Of a DNA stretch of 64,000 nucleotides, positions 25,634-34,665 are shown piece after piece (within the stretch, counting starts at the first letter, position 1; every line of letters starts with the position of its first letter). The stretch lies in contig NZ_JAFAIX010000012.1 of the NCBI RefSeq assembly GCF_019236475.1, positions 310,001 through 374,000 of the forward strand, given 5' to 3'. The translations under genes were made by a program, and so were the position numbers. This stretch comes from Chitinophaga sp. (GTDB lineage Bacteria > Bacteroidota > Bacteroidia > Chitinophagales > Chitinophagaceae). The notes beneath the pieces are model-generated. The model saw only the letters and a list, made by a program, of their open reading frames with translations. It made no database searches and was not told where the DNA came from.

Positions 25634-25981
25634 TTATTTAGTTTCTGCTGCTTGCTTCTCCTGGAATTTTTTGAAGAATTCGCGTGCAAATGTTCTCAGT
25701 TCTTCTCCCTGGTCTTTGTATTGAGTGGCTCTCACATAAGTATCTGCCATGGTCATCATGGTTTGGAAAAAGAAGTCGGCCATTTCGTCTACCATCATAT
25801 CTTTTGTCCACAGATCAATACGCAGGGCTGCTCTTTCTGCTGGATCCCAAAAGGATACCATCATGGCTTTGGCTTTCACCATGACCTCTTCTTTGTTGTC
25901 GGTTGCACTCCATAAAATGGACTCCGGGATCTTATTTTCGTCCAGGCCTACCTGGATCTGTATGGTAGATGTTGTACTCAT
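25634..25981 (-). CDS. gldC: Gliding motility protein GldC
   Basis: 115 residues starting MSTTSTIQIQVGLDENKIPESILWSATD, the hallmark GldC opening, followed by DPAERAALRIDLWTKDMMVDEMADFFFQTMMTMADTYVRAT. I chose ATG 25981 because the longer frame from 26080 adds a low-quality Gly/Arg-rich stretch that overlaps the neighbouring gene. GldC is an accessory factor of Bacteroidota gliding, linked to the T9SS/Gld machinery. No other gld genes are in this window. It sits with yqeY and cvpA. Confidence 0.9.
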   Translation of the reverse strand: MSTTSTIQIQVGLDENKIPESILWSATDNKEEVMVKAKAMMVSFWDPAERAALRIDLWTKDMMVDEMADFFFQTMMTMADTYVRATQYKDQGEELRTFAREFFKKFQEKQAAETK

Positions 25982-26016
25982 GATTCTTAAATTAAGGTCA
26001 CAAAAATAGGCATCAT

Positions 26017-27150
26017 TTAGGGATTTTGCGGCATTCGGCCTGTCATCGCCTGCCAGAGCTCCTCTGCTGCCCGCTCCCAACTGTTGAATGCCTTACTCGG
26101 CGGTATCTTAGATAATAACAGGGATCGGAGCTGTTCATCTTTGTAGATACGACTCATTTTCTCGGTCAGATCATCTAGGTTGGCAGGATCAGAGTACAGC
26201 GCTGAGTCGGCGCCGGCTTCCCTGGCGGCCTTCCCATCGATGGCGATCACTGGTACCTGGCACTGCTGGGCCGCATAAACCGGAAGTGCCAATCCATCTA
26301 GGCGACTAGGATAAATCATGGCGTAAGCCCCTCCCGTCAACCGAGCCAGTGTCTCCATATCGGCATCCGGTACCCACATCACATCATTCCGGAATTTATA
26401 GGAAGGCATGGCATCCACAATATCCTGTCCTGCTGCGGTAGCGGATCCGGCCAGCAACAGTTTGATACTGGACAACTGTCTGCGCTTCAAGGCAGAAAAC
26501 GCCTTGAATACCGGCATAATATTATTACGGGGATGGATACTCGCAGTTACGAGGAAATACTCTGCTCCATTGGCAAATTCTCGTTTTACAGCTTCCCTAT
26601 CATCCCATTCCAGTGGTTTATATAGGTCGCTGAGACCAATATCCAACTGACATAATTTTTTCTTGATGGAGGGTGCATAATCCAACAGCTCTTCCCGGGT
26701 GGTTTCAGATAAAATCGCGATGCTGCGGGCTCTCCACAGGTAATCCATCATATTTTTCTTCAACCGCTTCTGCTGATTAGGGGATTGCAATCCGGCATCT
26801 AGCAGGAAAGAAAGGTCCCTTATCAGGAGGGTCGCCGGAATTTTGCTGCGCAACGGCAGTGTGCCATCTAATCCCAGGTATAAATCCGGCTTAAAAGCCT
26901 TCATGGCCCTAGGTAACTGCCATTCCAGCCACCAGTATAGATGCCAGGCCTTATTGCCACGCAACGGCAATACTACCGGGGTGACATTCGGTGGAAACTC
27001 CATTCCAGCGGGAATATCCCCATCAAAGAAGAAGGTAAACTGGTGGTCCGGCTGCTGCCGGCAAAGGGTAAATATTATTTGAGTAGCTACTGCACCTGTA
27101 TCTGCAGGAAGATCCCTGCGCAGGCAAGCAGCGTTAACAGCAATTTGCAT
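26017..27150 (-). CDS. Family 4 glycosyltransferase
   Basis: About 377 residues from ATG 27150 (MQIAVNAACLRRDLPADTGAV); 27180 would add ten residues. GT-B fold: N-terminal acceptor domain, then the donor domain with EYFLVTASIHPRNNIMPVFKAFSAL, IKLLLAGSA, DVMWVPDADMETLARLTGGAYAMIYPSRLDGLALPVYAAQQCQVPVIAIDG (the E of the usual ExE pattern is not obvious). It transfers a sugar from an NDP-sugar, probably to a surface glycan. Neighbours include a family 2 glycosyltransferase and gldC. Confidence 0.82.
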   Translation of the reverse strand: MQIAVNAACLRRDLPADTGAVATQIIFTLCRQQPDHQFTFFFDGDIPAGMEFPPNVTPVVLPLRGNKAWHLYWWLEWQLPRAMKAFKPDLYLGLDGTLPLRSKIPATLLIRDLSFLLDAGLQSPNQQKRLKKNMMDYLWRARSIAILSETTREELLDYAPSIKKKLCQLDIGLSDLYKPLEWDDREAVKREFANGAEYFLVTASIHPRNNIMPVFKAFSALKRRQLSSIKLLLAGSATAAGQDIVDAMPSYKFRNDVMWVPDADMETLARLTGGAYAMIYPSRLDGLALPVYAAQQCQVPVIAIDGKAAREAGADSALYSDPANLDDLTEKMSRIYKDEQLRSLLLSKIPPSKAFNSWERAAEELWQAMTGRMPQNP

Positions 27151-27214
27151 AAAAGGATATCTTGGTCTGCCAGCCTGCAAACCTAACTCATTTTTCCGTT
27201 TTGATACGAATGGC

Positions 27215-27649
27215 TTACAGCGGCTTCTTGTTTGTAATGTAGAAAATTTTTGGACTGGCTGTATTGGATGAATTACTCAAGGAGGATACGTTCACTGTTA
27301 CCTTGTAGGTTTTAAGCTCCTTCAAATGACTTAATGTTACACTATACAGCGCTGTTTTACTGTCTGGAACTGCTGATTGATCTAAGCCCACTCCAGCCGG
27401 ATCAGACACTACATTCAGCTTGGTACCCACTCCCCCTTGCGGCAACTTGGAGGTTACCTTGATCTGAAAGGTAAAAGTGCTGTCCAATGCCTGGTTATAG
27501 GCGCCTTCTTCCACTCCCTGGAAACTATATACCAACGCTTCTTCCTGTGTGGAAGGCGGGGCATCTGAACCATTGTTCTTTTTCTTGCAGGATGCAAATA
27601 CCACTACTGTAAGTAGTAAAAAAGCGGGGATGTAGGTTTTCAATAACAT
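27215..27649 (-). CDS. Small lipoprotein of unknown function
   Basis: About 144 residues from ATG 27649 (MLLKTYIPAFLLLTVVVFASC). The signal has a clear lipobox FASC followed by basic KKKNN, then a Ser/Pro linker and a single beta-rich domain (QALDSTFTFQIKVTSKLPQGGVGTKLNVVSDPAGVGLD...YKVTVNVSSLSNS). An alternative start at 27697 would overlap the permease gene by four bases. No family is recognised. It is probably an outer-membrane or periplasmic lipoprotein. Confidence 0.72.
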   Translation of the reverse strand: MLLKTYIPAFLLLTVVVFASCKKKNNGSDAPPSTQEEALVYSFQGVEEGAYNQALDSTFTFQIKVTSKLPQGGVGTKLNVVSDPAGVGLDQSAVPDSKTALYSVTLSHLKELKTYKVTVNVSSLSNSSNTASPKIFYITNKKPL

Positions 27650-27693
27650 AACATTAGCAATATGAGTAAAATTAAATTTTTTACACATGTAAA

Positions 27694-28824
27694 TCAAATT
27701 TTACTTCTCACATCCAGCGCATCCCGAAGACCATTTCCTAACAGATTGAAAGCCAATACCAGCAACATAATAGCAACTCCCGGCGCGAGTGCCAGGGCCG
27801 GATTATGGGTGATGATAAAATTGTAGTTTTCTTTGATCATCAAGCCCCAGGATGGCTGCGGTGGTTGTACCCCCACACCCAGAAAACTAAGCCCCGCCTC
27901 TACTACGATGGCGGTCGCGAAATTGCCGGCAGCCACTACCATCACTGGCCCCAGGATATTAGGGAGAATATGTCTGACGATGATGCGTGCATGGCTATAA
28001 CCCAACGCCCTCGCTGCTTCTACGAATTCCAACTGTTTCAGGGAAAATATCTGCCCTCTGATAATTCGGGCCACGCCAACCCACATCGTCAGCCCGACAG
28101 CAATGAATACCTGCCAGAAACCCTTGCCCAAAGCCAATGTCAGGGCAAAAACAACCAGTAAAGTGGGCATCGACCATACCACATTCACCAACCACATTAC
28201 TAAATCGTCCGTACGACCACCGAAATAGCCAGCTACCGCTCCCAGGAAAACGCCTATAGTTAACGAAATAATAACGGCAATAATACCTACGCCCAAACTC
28301 ACCCGGGTACCTATCAATAACCGGCTGAGAATATCCCGGCCAAATTTGTCCGTTCCCAGCCAATAGGTATGTTGGAATAATTGTTTATCCTTAATTGCTT
28401 GCGCCAATTCGCTCCAGGGGGCATGATCCGGGCGATTACCCCCATACACGATCACATCCAATGGATAACGTTCCGATACCGACGTAGCCTCGTCTACATA
28501 ATGCTGCACTAACAAAACAGAATCTTTGAACTCCCAAGAACGAACGGGAATCCAGGTGTAAGGCGAAGGCCTGCCAGAAGTGAGTCGCTGGAAGAAGCCT
28601 GTTTCAGGAATCGCCTGATCTTTTCGTATAGCCAACATGTTTATACGGAATCCCGGATGTTGTCCTTCTACTTCCAATACCATACGATTGGCATCGGGTG
28701 TATCATCCGGCGCTATGAAATAGGCACCGATACTGATAAGCACGGAAAGAATTACGATTACAAGACCAGCCACCGCGCCTTTATTGCGCATCAGCCGATG
28801 AAATGAAGATTGCGAAGCAGACAA
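27694..28824 (-). CDS. Opp/Dpp-type ABC transporter permease
   Basis: 376 residues. One N-terminal helix is followed by an unusually long periplasmic insert (about 40-150) and then the OppC-like core of about five helices: WLGTDKFGRDILSRLLIGTRVSLGVGIIAV, the EAA loop EAARALGYSHARIIVRHILPN that contacts the ATPase, and VEAGLSFLGVGVQPPQPSWGLMI. It imports peptides or similar solutes. The partner OppB, ATPases and binding protein are not in the window, so the gene is separated from its complex. Confidence 0.88.
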   Translation of the reverse strand: MSASQSSFHRLMRNKGAVAGLVIVILSVLISIGAYFIAPDDTPDANRMVLEVEGQHPGFRINMLAIRKDQAIPETGFFQRLTSGRPSPYTWIPVRSWEFKDSVLLVQHYVDEATSVSERYPLDVIVYGGNRPDHAPWSELAQAIKDKQLFQHTYWLGTDKFGRDILSRLLIGTRVSLGVGIIAVIISLTIGVFLGAVAGYFGGRTDDLVMWLVNVVWSMPTLLVVFALTLALGKGFWQVFIAVGLTMWVGVARIIRGQIFSLKQLEFVEAARALGYSHARIIVRHILPNILGPVMVVAAGNFATAIVVEAGLSFLGVGVQPPQPSWGLMIKENYNFIITHNPALALAPGVAIMLLVLAFNLLGNGLRDALDVRSKI

Positions 28825-28837
28825 TGCAGATTATTTT

Positions 28838-29980
28838 TTAACTGACCTGGCGGCCCTTCCATTGATACGTGCCAAACTTCCCCAGCCATCCAGCGATTAC
28901 AATATAAGGAATATGAAATATCTGTCCGGGTATAAACCAAACCAGGAGCCCGCTTTTATTGAAGAAACTGGCCACTGGCAACAGGAAATACAATTCCATA
29001 GTAATTTTAAACAGCAACAAAATCAGGAGCCATGGCCAAAGCGCCGGCATGAATAGCGCGGCAATTCCCATTCCCAATAGGCCTATGTTAAAGAAATATA
29101 CCAACATCAATACGTAGGTAATGCGCTTGTCTTCATATTTATCTGCCTTAGAGGACCAACGAATACGCTGGTTCATAAAGCCTTTTAGGGTATCTACCGG
29201 TAACGTACGTACGATTACATCGTCACTTTTCAGGTACATCACACCATCCGGATAAGCATTGAAGATCTTGTACATCAAGAGCATGTCATCTCCCGAAGCA
29301 ATATTATCAATACCTGCAAAACCACCTACATCATAGAAAGCATCTTTCTCATAAGCCAAGTTGGCGCCATTACACATGGTACCGGCCTGCAACTGGGCAG
29401 CGGCGCCAGTAATGCCTTGCATGGTCATGAAGTCGAGCGACTGTAACTTCTTGAAGAAGTTTGTCTCTTTATAAAAACTTACAGGAGCAGCAATGAATTT
29501 AGGACGTCTGTCTTCATAAAACTGTACAATCGTTTCAATCCATTTCGGTCCCATTACGCAATCCGCATCTGTGGTAACAATCAGCGAACCGGAAGCCTGG
29601 CCTACCGCGATTTCAATAGCTTTCTTTTTATAAGAGTTTAGTCGTTGTTGTTTATCGAGATGCTGGCTCATCTGGAGGAGATGAATATTTGCAGCACCGC
29701 AGTTACGGACAATATCCGGCGTTTTATCTGTTGAAAAGTCATCAATAACAATAACTTCCAGCAAATGAGCAGGATAAGTTTGGTGTTTCAATGCTTCCAG
29801 CAATGCCGGCAGGTTATCTTCCTCATCACGGGCAGGAATAATAACTGTTACAGGGGTTGATAGTGTATGCGGGACAGGAACAGTGAAGCTTTTCAGTCGC
29901 TTCCAGCCAAGACTGTACCACAACATCAGTACGCCATAGCCCAGGGCCAGCCCCACCATAATGAATAAGAAAAAATGCAT
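28838..29980 (-). CDS. Membrane-anchored family 2 glycosyltransferase
   Basis: 380 residues. N-terminal helix (FFLFIMVGLALGYGVLMLWYSL), GT-A domain with VTVIIPARDEEDNLPALLEAL, VIVIDDFSTDKTPDIV, the metal-binding TTDADC, SGDDMLL, and the processive-type QRIRWSSK, then three C-terminal helices. This layout resembles NodC/hyaluronan-synthase-like and cellulose-synthase-like enzymes, so it may build a polysaccharide or transfer to a lipid carrier. It lies 6 bases after the hydrolase gene and 13 before the permease. Confidence 0.88.
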   Translation of the reverse strand: MHFFLFIMVGLALGYGVLMLWYSLGWKRLKSFTVPVPHTLSTPVTVIIPARDEEDNLPALLEALKHQTYPAHLLEVIVIDDFSTDKTPDIVRNCGAANIHLLQMSQHLDKQQRLNSYKKKAIEIAVGQASGSLIVTTDADCVMGPKWIETIVQFYEDRRPKFIAAPVSFYKETNFFKKLQSLDFMTMQGITGAAAQLQAGTMCNGANLAYEKDAFYDVGGFAGIDNIASGDDMLLMYKIFNAYPDGVMYLKSDDVIVRTLPVDTLKGFMNQRIRWSSKADKYEDKRITYVLMLVYFFNIGLLGMGIAALFMPALWPWLLILLLFKITMELYFLLPVASFFNKSGLLVWFIPGQIFHIPYIVIAGWLGKFGTYQWKGRQVS

Positions 29981-29986
29981 CCGGGT

Positions 29987-30787
29987 TTATAAATTTGATT
30001 TAATAACTAGCCCCAATTGTGTTGAAATCAGTTGATGCCCTTTTTCAAGGATCACTGTTTTACAGGGAAATGAACCATCCACAAAGCGTTTTCCCAGTTC
30101 CGGGGGAATCACACGGTCATACTTCCCGAATATCAGGAGGGTATTAACGTTATATCGGGATAATAATTGTTTGCAAAGCTTTTTGTTCGGCATCATATGA
30201 CGAAGAATCGTCCATACCTCATACACCTGGCGCCGTTTTTCCGGTTGGTCCATCCGATGCAGTACAAATTTGTAAACACTTTCATTCAGCAATCCCAGTT
30301 TGCGCCAAATCTTAATCAAAGAAAAGAAAAACTGTGGATGATAGGTGTTGTATTTAAAAATCCTATTGCCAATGTAAGTTTGTGTAACAAATAGATGCCA
30401 CGGATTATTTCGTAGACCATCCCCCGCCACCATTACCAGATTATCTAGCTTATCCGCCATTTTTTCTACTGCACATAGCGCTAATCGTCCGCCCATGCTA
30501 TAACCCAGCAGTGAAAACCGGTTAAACCCGTACTGTGTCAGTAGTTCCTGCAAAATAGCAGCAAGGTCCCTTTTTTCAAAACCTCTTTTTTCCTGCCATT
30601 CCGTTTTGCCATGTAACGGCATATCAATCGCTATAATGGTAAACTGCGGCCCCAGTTCATGCACCAAAGGTTTGAAATGCATAGCCGACTCACCAAATCC
30701 ATGAAGACATACAAGCAACTGATTTCCATTGCCCTCGAGCGTGTAATGAAAACGGCTATTCTTATATGGCAGATAAAGTTCAGACAT
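29987..30787 (-). CDS. Alpha/beta-hydrolase fold protein
   Basis: 266 residues with LLVCLHGFGESAMHFKPL, the nucleophile elbow LGYSMGGRLALCAV (Ser about 99), the acid in LLIFGKYDRVIPP and the His in VILEKGHQLIST. No signal peptide. Resembles MenH/BioH-like hydrolases but the substrate is unknown. It starts the minus-strand run that continues through the glycosyltransferases. Head-to-head with the acyl-CoA dehydrogenase gene across about 155 bases. Confidence 0.83.
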   Translation of the reverse strand: MSELYLPYKNSRFHYTLEGNGNQLLVCLHGFGESAMHFKPLVHELGPQFTIIAIDMPLHGKTEWQEKRGFEKRDLAAILQELLTQYGFNRFSLLGYSMGGRLALCAVEKMADKLDNLVMVAGDGLRNNPWHLFVTQTYIGNRIFKYNTYHPQFFFSLIKIWRKLGLLNESVYKFVLHRMDQPEKRRQVYEVWTILRHMMPNKKLCKQLLSRYNVNTLLIFGKYDRVIPPELGKRFVDGSFPCKTVILEKGHQLISTQLGLVIKSNL

Positions 30788-30942
30788 AATCTAAGAGGGA
30801 GCAATGATAAGCAAATTTACAGCGACTTCCGAATGTTAAGGTCGAGCTAAGATTACTTCAAAAATGAAAAATGGGTCGTGAAATGCCATTTATAATTCGC
30901 AACTTTTTAGTTAAATTACAGAACTACCAAAAATCAGATATC

Positions 30943-32736
30943 ATGGACGCAACAGTTGAAAATAAGCAGGCGCTGAAAGGCGCGGAATTCCTTGTAAAGG
31001 AGAGTGCTCCTGAAGATGTATTTACTCCGGAAGATTTTTCTGAAGAACAGTTGATGATCAAAGACATGGCCGATCAGTTTATCGCGAAGGAGGTCACGCC
31101 GATAGTGGAAAGACTTGATAAACAGGAAGAAGGTCTGATGCAATCATTGCTGGAAAAAGCAGGTGAACAGGGTTTACTGGGTGCCGCGTTTCCCGAAGAA
31201 CTGGGTGGATTAGGTAAAGATTTCGTTACTGCAACCATCATCAACGAAGGACTGGGTGCCGGTCACTCTTTCTCCGTAGCCATGGCTGCTCATACTGGTA
31301 TTGGCTCCCTGCCAATCCTTTATTTCGGAACAGAAGAACAAAAACAAAAATATATTCCCAAACTGGCGTCCGGTGAAATGAAAGGTGCATACGCACTCAC
31401 GGAACCAGGTTCCGGGTCTGATGCTTTGGGCGCTAAAACAACCGCCAAATTATCCGATGACGGAAAATATTATCTCCTCAACGGCCAAAAAATCTGGATC
31501 ACCAACTCAGGATTTGCGGATGTATTCACGGTGTTTGCCAAAATTGATGGCGATAAATTCACCGCTTTCATTGTGGAGAAAGGCACTCCCGGTTTCACCC
31601 TCGGCCCTGAAGAACATAAAATGGGTATCAAAGGGTCCTCTACCCGCCAGATCTACTTCCAGGATGCTAAAGTTCCTGTAGAAAATGTACTGGGCGTTAT
31701 CGGTAAAGGACACCTCATTGCCTTCAATATCCTGAATATCGGCCGTCTTAAACTCTGCGCTGCCGCAATGGGCGCCGCTAAGAAATGTATTAATACCTCC
31801 GTTCAATACGCCGTTACCCGCGAACAATTCAAACAACCCATTTCCAATTTTGGCGCTATTAAGCACAAACTGGCGGAAATGGTGATCCGCACTTGGGCCT
31901 GCGAAGCATCACTGTATCGTACAGCCCAACTGATAGATGATAAAGAAAAAGAATTGCTCACAGCCGGCAAACCATTCAATGAAGCCCTCCTCGGCGCAGC
32001 CGAAGAATATGCAGTAGAATGTGCTATTCTGAAAGTAAACGGCTCCGAAGTACTGGACTTCGTGGTGGATGAAGGGGTGCAAATCCACGGTGGTAACGGT
32101 TTCAGTGATGAATATATCATCTCTAAAGCATACCGCGACTCCCGTATCAATCGCATCTTCGAAGGAACCAATGAAATCAACAGGCTCCTCACCCTCGATA
32201 TGACGCTGAAACGCGCCATGAAAGGAAAGTTAGACCTCATGACACCCGCCATGAATGTGATGAAGGAACTGATGAGCATTCCTGACTTTGGTAATGATGA
32301 CGAAACTCCTTTCAGCAAGGAAAAGAAAATGATTACCAATTTCAAGAAAGCCATCCTGATGACCGCTGGCGCTGCCGCTCAGAAACTCATGGTCAAACTG
32401 GAAAATGAACAGGAAGTACTCATGGATATCGCTGATATGGCCATCGAAACATTCGTTGCCGAAAGCGCGCTCCTACGCCTGATCAAAATCAGTCAGTCTA
32501 AAGGCGAAGAAGCTGCCGCACTCCCAAGAGATATGGTACAAACCTATATCTACGATGCTGCAGACCGTATCAACAAATCCGGTAAAGACGCGATCAACGC
32601 ATTCGCTGAAGGCGATGAACAACGCATGATGCTGTTGGGCCTCAAACGCTTCACCAAAGCGGAACCGTTCAATAGCAAAGATGCTCGCAGACGCATCGCT
32701 GATAAACTGATCGCCGAAAACAAATACATTTGGTAA
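30943..32736 (+). CDS. Acyl-CoA dehydrogenase (long, very-long-chain-type)
   Basis: About 597 residues from ATG 30943 (MDATVENKQALKGAEFL); the frame from 30871 adds 24 unlikely residues. FAD enzyme that makes the trans-2-enoyl-CoA in beta-oxidation. Motifs: YALTEPGSGSDALGAKTTAK, LNGQKIWITNSGFADVFTVFAK, QIHGGNGFSDEYIISKAYRDSRINRIFEGTNEIN with the catalytic Glu in FEGTNE. The extra C-terminal helical domain of about 200 residues matches very-long-chain enzymes. It has its own terminator. No electron-transfer flavoprotein gene is adjacent. Confidence 0.92.
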   Translation: MDATVENKQALKGAEFLVKESAPEDVFTPEDFSEEQLMIKDMADQFIAKEVTPIVERLDKQEEGLMQSLLEKAGEQGLLGAAFPEELGGLGKDFVTATIINEGLGAGHSFSVAMAAHTGIGSLPILYFGTEEQKQKYIPKLASGEMKGAYALTEPGSGSDALGAKTTAKLSDDGKYYLLNGQKIWITNSGFADVFTVFAKIDGDKFTAFIVEKGTPGFTLGPEEHKMGIKGSSTRQIYFQDAKVPVENVLGVIGKGHLIAFNILNIGRLKLCAAAMGAAKKCINTSVQYAVTREQFKQPISNFGAIKHKLAEMVIRTWACEASLYRTAQLIDDKEKELLTAGKPFNEALLGAAEEYAVECAILKVNGSEVLDFVVDEGVQIHGGNGFSDEYIISKAYRDSRINRIFEGTNEINRLLTLDMTLKRAMKGKLDLMTPAMNVMKELMSIPDFGNDDETPFSKEKKMITNFKKAILMTAGAAAQKLMVKLENEQEVLMDIADMAIETFVAESALLRLIKISQSKGEEAAALPRDMVQTYIYDAADRINKSGKDAINAFAEGDEQRMMLLGLKRFTKAEPFNSKDARRRIADKLIAENKYIW

Positions 32737-32749
32737 TATACCCTTCGTG

Positions 32750-32774
32750 TAAGCCCCGCGTCCTGCGGGGCTTA
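32750..32774 (+). terminator. Intrinsic terminator of the acyl-CoA dehydrogenase gene
   Basis: 10-bp GC-rich arms TAAGCCCCGC (32750-32759) and GCGGGGCTTA (32765-32774) with a 5-base loop, followed by TTTTAATC. It begins 14 bases after the stop. Confidence 0.8.
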
Positions 32775-32835
32775 TTTTAATCTTCCCCTATTTGCCCCAC
32801 CTTGTTATCTTTACAACTGATATACAGAAAGGTGC

Positions 32836-34575
32836 ATGAAGCAAGCAACAAAAATTATTACTATTCTAACGGTTCTATGCTTTCCATTATTGGCCCACAG
32901 CCAAGTCTCCATTAGACTTAGCCAGCCTTCCAAGGATCAGAACAACGTTAACACCAGCAGGCAATACATCGCCGGACGTACTTGTATAGGCTGTAAACTC
33001 ACGATCAATAACGACAGTGTTTATGTTTACCCAACAGGGACCTTCGCGGTAAAAAAAGACCTCCCACAAGGGAAAACAGCTTTTGTACTCACCGTGCGCG
33101 ACTCTACCGGTGAAGCATATACGAGAACAATCACCTACTATTATAGCCCTGCTCCCGCTCCTAAACCTACGGAGACTTTCAAGATTGATTTTATTGAAGT
33201 CTCTCCAAAAGGCAACCTGGAACTAACGGAAGGGGATACACTAAGAGTGAAAGTAAAAGCTTACCCAGGTGCAAAAGCATACTGGTTTGATAACACACCG
33301 CTCTCGGAATTGCCCGCTGCTCAATCCAGCGGCGTACCTGGATATTATGTTGGCAGCTATGTCATTACGCCAGATGATTCCTTGCTGAATGGGAAATTAA
33401 CCGTCTCGCTGAAAGGCAAGAATGGACAAACCGCCTACCTTACCAGCCCTAACAAGTACCGCTTTATGCGCATGGAATCCGCTCGCATAGGCCGTACCAT
33501 CGATAATATGACCTATCTCACCAGCGCCACAGAGGGCGATAGGCTCGGTCCAGAAAAACTAGGATACCTCGATAAAGGCGTACTGTTACAGATTGTAGGC
33601 AAGCAAGGTGAGTATTACAAAGTGAAACTCTCTTCAAAGAAAAATGCATATATCCCAGCAGCCTACCTGGATACAGAAATCCCACAGGAAAGCGCTCCTG
33701 TAAGTATTGTATCGGATGTGCAGGTTTATGGAGACGATAAGTACGATTACGTGACAGTGGCTCTCTCCGATAAGTTGCCGTACATCTCTACACAGCTCAA
33801 TGATCCGGGAAAAATCATCATAGATATCCACGGCGCTTACTCAGAACAACGTATCAGCAACCAGTTACGCAATACAACAGAGATCACACAAGCCGCCTGG
33901 GGGCAACCTACACACGATGTGTTCCGAATGGTCCTCTCCTTGAAGCATAACGTATGGGGCTATAAAATTTATTACGAAGGAAATAAGCTGGTAGTAAGAG
34001 TGAAACGTGTTCCAGCCAACCTCGCACTGAACAATATGACCATCGGCGTGGATCCTGGACATGGTGGCAGTAATGTAGGCGCCAGCGGGCTCACAGGGGC
34101 AGTGGAAAAAAACCTAACCCTAGGAATGGCCCTGCTGCTGAAAAATGCATTAGAGAAAGAAGGCGTTAAAGTACTGATCACCCGCACCAGCGACCAGTTT
34201 GTAAATAATGAAGATCGACTGGCATACTATCGCCAGGCCGACCCAGATATCCTGCTCAGTATTCACATGAACTCTTCGGTAAATCCGGTAGATGTTTTTG
34301 GTACAGCCACCTATTATCGCTGGCCTTTCTGTGAACCACTCAGCGCCGCTATCCACAAACGTTTATTGCAAACAGGCCTCTCCGATTTCGGCAACAATGG
34401 AGGTTTCAACTTCATCCTCAACAATCCAACGGAGTTCCCGGATGCACTGATAGAAACTTTATTCATCAGTAATCCCGGTGATGAAGCCGCCATCCTGGAT
34501 ACTGCATTCCAGGAAGAACTGGTGCAAAAAATCATTCAAGGTCTAAAAGACTATATCATACAAGCGAAGAAATAA
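32836..34575 (+). CDS. N-acetylmuramoyl-L-alanine amidase with SH3-like and AMIN-like regions
   Basis: 579 residues. Signal peptide (ITILTVLCFPLLAHSQ), a beta-rich domain (about 25-110), a second beta domain, an SH3-like stretch (LGYLDKGVLLQIVGKQGEYYKVKLSSKKNAYIPAAYL, about 240-275), an AMIN-like part (DDKYDYVTVALSDKLPYISTQLNDPGKIIIDIHGAY), and a C-terminal Amidase_3 domain (about 395-578) with zinc ligands in GVDPGHGGSNVGASG and SIHMNSS, and the Glu pairs in VEKNLTLGMA and LIETLFIS. It cleaves the amide between MurNAc and the stem peptide, probably in septal splitting. Confidence 0.9.
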   Translation: MKQATKIITILTVLCFPLLAHSQVSIRLSQPSKDQNNVNTSRQYIAGRTCIGCKLTINNDSVYVYPTGTFAVKKDLPQGKTAFVLTVRDSTGEAYTRTITYYYSPAPAPKPTETFKIDFIEVSPKGNLELTEGDTLRVKVKAYPGAKAYWFDNTPLSELPAAQSSGVPGYYVGSYVITPDDSLLNGKLTVSLKGKNGQTAYLTSPNKYRFMRMESARIGRTIDNMTYLTSATEGDRLGPEKLGYLDKGVLLQIVGKQGEYYKVKLSSKKNAYIPAAYLDTEIPQESAPVSIVSDVQVYGDDKYDYVTVALSDKLPYISTQLNDPGKIIIDIHGAYSEQRISNQLRNTTEITQAAWGQPTHDVFRMVLSLKHNVWGYKIYYEGNKLVVRVKRVPANLALNNMTIGVDPGHGGSNVGASGLTGAVEKNLTLGMALLLKNALEKEGVKVLITRTSDQFVNNEDRLAYYRQADPDILLSIHMNSSVNPVDVFGTATYYRWPFCEPLSAAIHKRLLQTGLSDFGNNGGFNFILNNPTEFPDALIETLFISNPGDEAAILDTAFQEELVQKIIQGLKDYIIQAKK

Positions 34576-34649
34576 AACGAGGAAGTCCGCCGCTGGCGGA
34601 CTTCCTCGTTTTATTTCTTCGTCGCCCCTGCCCGTTGGGCAGGGGCGAC
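34566..34649. repeat. Two-hairpin intergenic element, copy 4 (reversed)
   Basis: Here the order is reversed. A perfect 26-bp stem (34566-34591 and 34595-34620, loop GCT) covers the amidase stop codon, followed at once by a 13-bp perfect hairpin GTCGCCCCTGCCC (34621-34633) / complement (34637-34649), loop GTT. The CTGCCC/GGGCAG arms match copies 1-3; the long stem lacks their ATTGACGTC core. Confidence 0.7.
34592..34620. terminator. Two-way terminator for amidase and M28 peptidase genes
   Basis: The 26-bp stem of repeat copy 4 has AT-rich ends on both sides (AAATAAAA and TTTTATTT), so it can end transcription of the plus-strand amidase and the convergent minus-strand peptidase. Its left arm overlaps the last three amidase codons. 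The coordinates here give only the loop and right arm. Confidence 0.65.
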
Positions 34650-34665
34650 AGGCTACAGAATTATA

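Noticed and set aside
25982..26080. N-terminal extension of gldC
   Set aside because: Overlaps the end of the glycosyltransferase gene and reads as Gly/Arg-rich sequence; GldC begins at MSTTSTIQ.
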